Position numbers and translations under genes: made by a program. A DNA stretch of 64,000 nucleotides, from assembly GCA_016183935.1 (NCBI GenBank), contig JACPDR010000011.1, positions 1 through 64,000 on the forward strand, written 5' to 3'. The DNA comes from Caulobacterales bacterium (GTDB lineage Bacteria; Pseudomonadota; Alphaproteobacteria; Caulobacterales; Caulobacteraceae). Below are positions 59,433-64,000 of the stretch, one piece after another; position 1 is the stretch's first letter; every line of letters starts with the position of its first letter. Under the pieces are notes generated by a model. It had not been told where the DNA came from, did no database searches, and worked only from the letters and a program-made list of their open reading frames with translations.

Positions 59433-60134
59433 ATGCCCATCCCGTTCGACAACGAAATCCTCAGGCGCTCCGAGATGTTCGCCGGCCTGGACGCCGACGT
59501 CCTGCAGACCGTCGTCTCGGCGGGTTCGGTCCGGCGGCTGCCGGCCGGAACCCACGTCTTCGCCCAGGGGGACCCCGGCGTGAGCGGCCACAGCCTGCTG
59601 GAGGGCCGGGTCAAGATCGTCCAGACCCGGGTCGATGGCGGGCAATCGGTGCTCCGTTTCATCGGACCGGGCGAAATGTACGGCACCGTCGCCGCCTTGA
59701 TGAACCAGGCCTTTCCGGCGGACGCCGTCGCGGTGGTCGACAGCGTCGAGATCTGGTGGACCATCCCCGCGCTGCGCCAGTTGATCCGGCGGCACCCCGA
59801 GATCGGGCTGCGTTCGACCGCCGCCGCCGGAACGCGCCTGATGGACCTGCAGAGCCGGATGGGGGAACTGACCGGCGAGCGGGTGGAGCAGCGGATCGCG
59901 CGCACCCTGCTGCGGCTGATGGAGAAGGCGGGCCGACCCACGGACGCCGGCATCGAGATCGACTTTCCGATCACCCGTCAGGATCTCGCCGAAATGGCCG
60001 GCTCCACCCTTCACACCGTCAGCCGGACCCTCGCGGCCCTGGATCAGCGCGGCGTGACGGGAAGCGCCCGCCGCCGGATCATCGTGCGGGACCCCCGCGC
60101 CCTGAGCCAGTTGGCGGAGAACGGCGTCGGCTGA
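59433..60134 (+). CDS. Second Crp/Fnr-family regulator (Dnr/NnrR-like)
   Basis: A 233-aa protein (MPIPFDNEILRRSEMFAGLDADVLQTVVSAGSVRRLPAGTHVFAQGDPG) with a sensor beta roll, dimer helix and winged helix (ITRQDLAEMAGSTLHTVSRTLAALDQRG). It lacks the Cys cluster of Fnr. The layout and the position among nitric-oxide-related genes suggest the Dnr/NnrR branch that answers to nitrogen oxides; this is inference. Divergent from the FixK-like gene; between them two CCCTAGGG palindromes (59304-59311 and 59345-59352) lie 41 bp apart. Confidence 0.87.
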   Translation: MPIPFDNEILRRSEMFAGLDADVLQTVVSAGSVRRLPAGTHVFAQGDPGVSGHSLLEGRVKIVQTRVDGGQSVLRFIGPGEMYGTVAALMNQAFPADAVAVVDSVEIWWTIPALRQLIRRHPEIGLRSTAAAGTRLMDLQSRMGELTGERVEQRIARTLLRLMEKAGRPTDAGIEIDFPITRQDLAEMAGSTLHTVSRTLAALDQRGVTGSARRRIIVRDPRALSQLAENGVG

Positions 60135-60205
60135 TCCGTCGATGCGATCTGGCGGGACGGGTCAGGAGCCGGCCGTGGAGGCCGGTCCCTGACCGCGCCG
60201 GCCCG

Positions 60206-60652
60206 TCAGCGTAAACGACCCAGCATCTCGGTGAAGCGGCGCCGCGCCAACGGCGGCGTGCGCGACACGGCCGTACGAACGGCCTCAACGTTGGAGTCCG
60301 CCGAGCCGACCTGGATCAACCCGACCATCCCCATGCTGTAGTGGGGCGCGCATTTGACGCCGTAGACGCCCGGCTGGGTCACCCGCAGGACGAACTCGCG
60401 CCCCATCGCGCCACGCTGGACGGAGACGCCGGCCGGAAGCATGCTGGCGATCGTTTCGGCGTTGTGGCCCGGATTGGTGGGTACGAACCGGATCGTGTCG
60501 CCGGGGCGGGCCTGGACCACGGCGGGCGAGAAGACCATGGCGCCGCCCGGGCCGCTGTTCAGCATCTGCACGGTGTGTTCACCCGCCGCCACCTGTCCGG
60601 CGGCGAGCAGCGCCGCGCCGGCGCAGGCAATGGGAAGCAGTTTCAGGAACAT
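60206..60652 (-). CDS. Pseudoazurin (type I blue copper protein)
   Basis: A periplasmic electron carrier of 148 aa, usually donating to nitrite or nitrous-oxide reductase or cbb3 oxidase. Signal peptide residues 1-23 (ending QVAAG). Copper ligands His63 (NPGHNAE), Cys101, His104 and Met109 (KCAPHYSMGM) are at pseudoazurin spacing. Convergent with the Dnr-like gene, 71 bp away. No denitrification reductase is in the window, so its partner is unknown. Confidence 0.94.
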   Translation of the reverse strand: MFLKLLPIACAGAALLAAGQVAAGEHTVQMLNSGPGGAMVFSPAVVQARPGDTIRFVPTNPGHNAETIASMLPAGVSVQRGAMGREFVLRVTQPGVYGVKCAPHYSMGMVGLIQVGSADSNVEAVRTAVSRTPPLARRRFTEMLGRLR

Positions 60653-60760
60653 TGACTTGGACCTTCAAGATAGATGCGCGAGAGGTTCGCGGCACACGTT
60701 CGTTCTAGAGGGTGCACGATCGCGAACGTTGCTTCGGAACAATCGTCCGCCTCCGTAGAT

Positions 60761-61357
60761 TCACGGATGGACCGCTCCAAAGAGCTCATGTTCCTCCAGT
60801 CTCATCTGCTCGCGAATGTCGAAGTCGATCTTGCGGGCCAGAAGGTACAATACCCGCCAGCTGGCGCAGGCGGCTGTCGGGGCCTCGAAGCCCTGCGTCA
60901 GGGCCAGAACGGCGTCGAGCAGTCCCCGGATCCTGGCGTGCTCGGCCCTCATGATCTTCGCCGCCGCGGCCGCCTGCGGCGTTTCGGCCAGCAGCATGGG
61001 GAAGACGACGGCGTCCTCGCGCTGCTGATGCTGCTCGATGGCTTCGAATATCTCGATCAGGCGGTCGCTCAGCCCGTGCGGCCAGAGTTCCTCGCCGCTG
61101 TGCGCCGCCTCGCAGGCCCCGGCCAGGGCGACCGCGTCCTCGGTCAGCTGGATCAGGGCCCGGTGATAGCGGTGGCGGATGTGGCGAACCAGCCGCGCCC
61201 TGTCCGCCGGCGGCGCGGCCTCGTCGTCCTGCAGGCGGGCGAGGCTGCGGATCAGGGCGGGTTGGTCGACCCGGTCGCAGTCTGCGACGCCCCAGCGTCG
61301 CAGGACGGCCGGATCGGCATGGGGAATCAGGTCGAGACGCTCGGGCTGCGGCCGCAT
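60761..61357 (-). CDS. Hemerythrin-like di-iron protein (RIC/YtfE-type)
   Basis: A 198-aa helical protein with hemerythrin-type iron ligands: His in RHIRHRYHRALIQL, HQQREDAVVFPML and IMRAEHARIRGLL. Family members (RIC, YtfE, DnrN) repair Fe-S clusters damaged by nitric oxide. The N-terminal part (IPHADPAVLRRWGVADCDRV) resembles the ScdA-like helix of YtfE. A GGAG eight bases before the ATG at 61357 decides this start over 61384. Divergent from nrdJ. Confidence 0.85.
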   Translation of the reverse strand: MRPQPERLDLIPHADPAVLRRWGVADCDRVDQPALIRSLARLQDDEAAPPADRARLVRHIRHRYHRALIQLTEDAVALAGACEAAHSGEELWPHGLSDRLIEIFEAIEQHQQREDAVVFPMLLAETPQAAAAAKIMRAEHARIRGLLDAVLALTQGFEAPTAACASWRVLYLLARKIDFDIREQMRLEEHELFGAVHP

Positions 61358-61469
61358 GGACTCATCTCCGTGATGCGCCCCCATGGCGCGAGCGGATCGC
61401 GTCGTCGTTGCGCCCGGACAATCTACCGGCGGAGCGAATCGGCGAGCCTCGCGGTCGAAGGAGACTCCC

Positions 61470-63728
61470 ATGGCGTTCGACAACCCCCTCGCGGCCGACA
61501 TCTGGTCCAGCAAATACCGCTTCCGGCCGACGGAGGGTTCCGGCGACGACACCGTCGAACAGACCTGGGCGCGGGTGGCGGCGGCCATCGCCGAGGCGGA
61601 GGCGCCCAAGGCCCGGCGTCACTGGCGCGAGCGGTTCGCCGAGGCCCTGTCCGACTTCCAGTTCCTGCCGGCCGGCCGGATCATGGCCGGCGCCGGCACC
61701 GGGCGCGCCGTAACCCTGTTCAACTGCTTCGTCATGGGCACGGTGCCCGACGACCTGAACGGCATCTTCGAGGCGGTCCGCGAGGCCGCCGTGACCATGC
61801 AGCAGGGCGGCGGGGTCGGCATGGACTTCTCGACCGTCCGACCGTCGGGCGCGCCGGTCAAGGGCGTCGGGGCCGACGCCTCGGGACCGCTCAGCTTCAT
61901 GGACGTGTGGGATTCGATGTGCCGCACCATCCTGTCCGCCGGGCAGAGGCGCGGCGCGATGATGGGCTGCCTGCGCATCGATCACCCGGATATCGAGGCC
62001 TTCATCGACGCCAAGCGCGACCCGGGGCGGCTGAGGAATTTCAACGTCTCTGTGCTGGTCCCCGACGCCTTCATGCGCGCGCTCGAGGCCGGCGAGGACT
62101 GGCCGCTGGTGTTCGCCGGCGAGACGTATCGGGCCGTGCCGGCGCGTGACCTGTGGGCCCGGCTGATGCAGGCGACCTACGACGTGGCCGAGCCGGGGGT
62201 GATCTTCATCGACCGGGTCAACGAGCGGAACAATCTGAGCGGCATCGAGACGATCTCGGCCAGCAACCCCTGCGGCGAACAGATGCTGCCGCCCTACGGG
62301 GCCTGCCTGCTGGGCTCGATCAACCTGGCGCGCCTGGTGTCCGGTCCATTCGAGCCCGACGCCGCGCTCGACGAGGCGCGGCTGGCCGAACTGACCCGCA
62401 CGGCCATCCGCTTCCTCGACAACGTCATCGACGTCTCGCGCTTCCCGCTGGAAGCCCAGGCGGAAGAGGCCCGGGCCAAACGGCGGCTCGGGCTGGGCGT
62501 GACGGGCCTGGCCGACGCCCTGGTGTTCTGCGGCGTTCCCTATGGCGGGGAAGCGGCGGCGGAGATGACCCGGCGCTGGCTGGGCGTCATCAAGCGCGAG
62601 GCCTACCGCGTCTCGGCCGAACTGGCCGCCGAGAAGGGCCCCTACCCGCTCTATGACCCTGCGGTGCTCGATCGCCCCAACCTGCTCGAGCTCGACGAGG
62701 AGACGCGGACCCTGATCGCCCGGCACGGGCTTCGCAACGGCTGTCTGACCTCGATCGCGCCGACCGGCACCACCTCGCTGATGGCCGGCAACGTCTCCTC
62801 CGGGGTCGAGCCGGTGTTCGCCTTCGCCTACACCCGCAAGGTGCTGCAGCCGGACGGGTCGAAGCGCGAGGAGGCGGTCGAGGACTACGCCCTCACCGTC
62901 TGGAGGCGGCTGCACGGCGACGCGCCGCCGCCGGGCGACGCCTTCGTCACCGCCCAGACCCTGACCCCCGCCCAGCACCTGCGCATGCAGGCCGCGGCGC
63001 AGGAGATGATCGACAGCTCGATCTCCAAGACCGTCAACTGCCCCGAGGACATCGCCTTCGACGCGTTCGCCGACGTCTATGTCGAGGGCTGGCGGCTGGG
63101 CTGCAAGGGCCTGACCACCTATCGGCCGAACGCCGTCACCGGCTCGGTGCTGTCGGCCGCCCCGGCCGCCGCGTCCGGTGCGTCCGTCGCGCCCGACCCG
63201 GCGCCCCCGGCCGAGATCCGCCTGAGCCCGAGACCGGAGGCGCTGGCCGGTTCGACCTACAAGATCAAATGGCCCGACAGCCCGCACGCCGTCTACGTCA
63301 CCCTGAACGACGTCCAGGGGCCGGACGGGCCGCAGCCGTTCGAGATCTTCGTCAACTCCAAGAACATGGAGCACTACGCCTGGACCCTCGGTCTGACCCG
63401 GATGATCTCGGCGGTGTTCCGGCGCGGGGGGGATGTCTCGTTCGTCGCCGAGGAACTGAAGGCGGTGTTCGACCCCCGCGGCGGCGGCTGGCTGAACGGC
63501 CGCTACGTGCCCTCGCTGCTGGCGGCGATCGGCGGCGTGATCGAGCGCCACCTGGCTTCGGGCGCGGCCGCCTGCGACGAGCATCGGGCCGTCGGCGACG
63601 CCCTTTCGCCGGAGCCCGCAACGGCTGCGGGTCCAAAGGTCGGTTGCCCGCGCTGCGGAACGCCCGGTCTCGTGCGCAAGGAAGGCTGCGACACCTGCTT
63701 CGAATGCGGCTATTCGAAATGCGGCTAG
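61470..63728 (+). CDS. nrdJ: Adenosylcobalamin-dependent (class II) ribonucleotide reductase
   Basis: Makes deoxyribonucleotides without oxygen, using coenzyme B12. The 752-aa protein from the ATG at 61470 has AAGGAGA well placed upstream. It shows the class II core: FLPAGRIMAGAGT, FNCFVMGTVPDD, the finger-loop Cys in NPCGEQMLPPYGACLLGSINL, APTGTTSLMAGNVSSGVEP, and a C-terminal zinc-ribbon-like tail (CPRCGTPG...CDTCFECGYSKCG). Complete. Its presence beside cbb3 and NO-response genes fits growth at low oxygen. Confidence 0.96.
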   Translation: MAFDNPLAADIWSSKYRFRPTEGSGDDTVEQTWARVAAAIAEAEAPKARRHWRERFAEALSDFQFLPAGRIMAGAGTGRAVTLFNCFVMGTVPDDLNGIFEAVREAAVTMQQGGGVGMDFSTVRPSGAPVKGVGADASGPLSFMDVWDSMCRTILSAGQRRGAMMGCLRIDHPDIEAFIDAKRDPGRLRNFNVSVLVPDAFMRALEAGEDWPLVFAGETYRAVPARDLWARLMQATYDVAEPGVIFIDRVNERNNLSGIETISASNPCGEQMLPPYGACLLGSINLARLVSGPFEPDAALDEARLAELTRTAIRFLDNVIDVSRFPLEAQAEEARAKRRLGLGVTGLADALVFCGVPYGGEAAAEMTRRWLGVIKREAYRVSAELAAEKGPYPLYDPAVLDRPNLLELDEETRTLIARHGLRNGCLTSIAPTGTTSLMAGNVSSGVEPVFAFAYTRKVLQPDGSKREEAVEDYALTVWRRLHGDAPPPGDAFVTAQTLTPAQHLRMQAAAQEMIDSSISKTVNCPEDIAFDAFADVYVEGWRLGCKGLTTYRPNAVTGSVLSAAPAAASGASVAPDPAPPAEIRLSPRPEALAGSTYKIKWPDSPHAVYVTLNDVQGPDGPQPFEIFVNSKNMEHYAWTLGLTRMISAVFRRGGDVSFVAEELKAVFDPRGGGWLNGRYVPSLLAAIGGVIERHLASGAAACDEHRAVGDALSPEPATAAGPKVGCPRCGTPGLVRKEGCDTCFECGYSKCG

Positions 63729-63734
63729 GCTGAG

Positions 63735-63762
63735 CCGGAAGGGGGCGATCGCCCCCTTCCGG
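63735..63762. terminator. 28-bp perfect palindrome, bidirectional terminator
   Basis: From 63735 to 63762 the sequence is its own exact reverse complement (arms starting CCGGAAGGGGGCGA). It fills the gap between the convergent nrdJ stop and the stop of the outer-membrane protein gene. It would form a very stable hairpin in either transcript, though without a clear U-run. Confidence 0.7.
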
Positions 63763-64000
63763 TCAGTAGCGGTATTCGAGGATCAGCCACCCCTTGTCGG
63801 CGTCCCCGAAGGCGGGATGCTCGCCCTCGAAATGCGCCGCCTTCAGCTCGACCGACCAGCGGCGGTCGATCGGCAGGACGGCCGATAGATCCAACTCCCG
63901 CCCGAGGGCGAACGCTCCGTCCGCGTCATGGAAGGCGTGCGCCTCGGCGGTCAGGCGCGCCGTGCGGCCCAGCATCGGAACGCTGACCTGTCCACGGGCG
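63763..64000 (-). CDS. C-terminus of an outer-membrane beta-barrel protein (alginate-export-like), partial
   Basis: The minus-strand frame is open from the right edge to the TGA at 63763, giving the last 78 residues (ending ADKGWLILEYRY). Alternating strands (ELDLSAVLPIDRRWSVELKAAHFEGEHPAFGDADKGWLILEYRY) and the terminal aromatic residue mark an outer-membrane barrel. The pattern resembles the end of alginate-export/porin-type proteins often linked to denitrification gene regions. An internal ATG at 63975 is not the true start. Confidence 0.65.
   Translation of the reverse strand, partial: ARGQVSVPMLGRTARLTAEAHAFHDADGAFALGRELDLSAVLPIDRRWSVELKAAHFEGEHPAFGDADKGWLILEYRY

Noticed and set aside
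60653-60680. Fnr-type box upstream of pseudoazurin (TTGA...TCAA)
   Set aside because: The half-sites are 9 bp apart instead of 4, so it does not fit the family spacing.
61362-63584. 740-codon minus-strand frame
   Set aside because: Antisense of nrdJ, whose motifs and ribosome-binding site are clear.
1-64000. CRISPR arrays, rRNA, tRNA, insertion sequences and att sites
   Set aside because: No regularly spaced repeats, transposase-like protein, integrase or convincing RNA gene was found when reading both strands. Subtle tRNA or att sequences could be missed without a search tool.

Overview
The window is high-GC alphaproteobacterial DNA. Trb-type conjugation genes, STN-domain TonB receptors with FecI/FecR pairs, a lasso-peptide locus with a dedicated isopeptidase and a full ccoNOQPGHIS locus together suggest a Caulobacterales genome (Brevundimonas/Caulobacter-like). 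This is inference; no rRNA or tRNA gene was recognised that would settle it.

Layout. (1) 1-11.5 kb: conjugative transfer genes on the minus strand, traG-copG-trbB-(gap)-trbC-trbD-trbE-trbJ-trbL, with trbL running off the left edge. A HipBA-like toxin-antitoxin pair on the opposite strand splits trbB from trbC, and GntR- and XRE-type regulators sit upstream. The block looks like part of an integrative or conjugative element; no integrase or att site is visible. (2) 11.5-21.4 kb: a complete lasso-peptide locus. It has a 39-aa precursor (predicted core DLTGGQYMEINVFDSRKPA, ring Asp1-Glu9), a fused RRE/leader peptidase, an Asn-synthetase-like cyclase, and a convergent operon for ECF sigma, FecR, TonB receptor and lasso isopeptidase. 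The precursor start is preceded by a hairpin that pairs with its own Shine-Dalgarno, and a degenerate copy of that hairpin lies about 320 bp upstream. (3) 21.4-29.4 kb: two tandem small XRE regulators, then a potassium block (KtrA, KtrB, Kup, a small protein, KdpE, and a KdpD lacking its N-terminal cytoplasmic module) without kdpABC.

(4) 29.4-36.1 kb: an accessory block. Its most striking unit is a three-gene minus-strand operon encoding a 42-aa His/Pro-rich peptide ending in Gly, an E2-E1 fusion and a JAB/JAMM isopeptidase, with no CD-NTase. An AlbA_2 (Schlafen-type) protein and three proteins of unknown function follow. (5) 36.4-40.2 kb: an OmpR-type two-component system and a serine beta-lactamase-like hydrolase. 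(6) 40.3-48.7 kb: a second defence-like block: a nuclease-fold protein divergent from a DUF3800 protein, a small ORF, PIN plus XRE-ImmA, and a type II-like CBASS (CapV patatin, CD-NTase, Cap2). The CD-NTase and Cap2 frames overlap abnormally, and no Cap3 is present beside them. The block ends in a TonB-receptor gene that is frameshifted and truncated.

(7) 49.6-64 kb: a low-oxygen respiration region that looks like core genome. It contains DUF2249, ccoS-I-H-G-P-Q-O-N with a Crp/Fnr-type palindrome upstream of ccoN, a small membrane protein, a receiver-only regulator coupled to a FixK/Fnr-like regulator, a second Crp/Fnr regulator, pseudoazurin, a hemerythrin-like Fe-S repair protein, a B12-dependent ribonucleotide reductase, a palindromic terminator and the C-terminus of an outer-membrane protein.

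No CRISPR array, insertion sequence or transposase was recognised.
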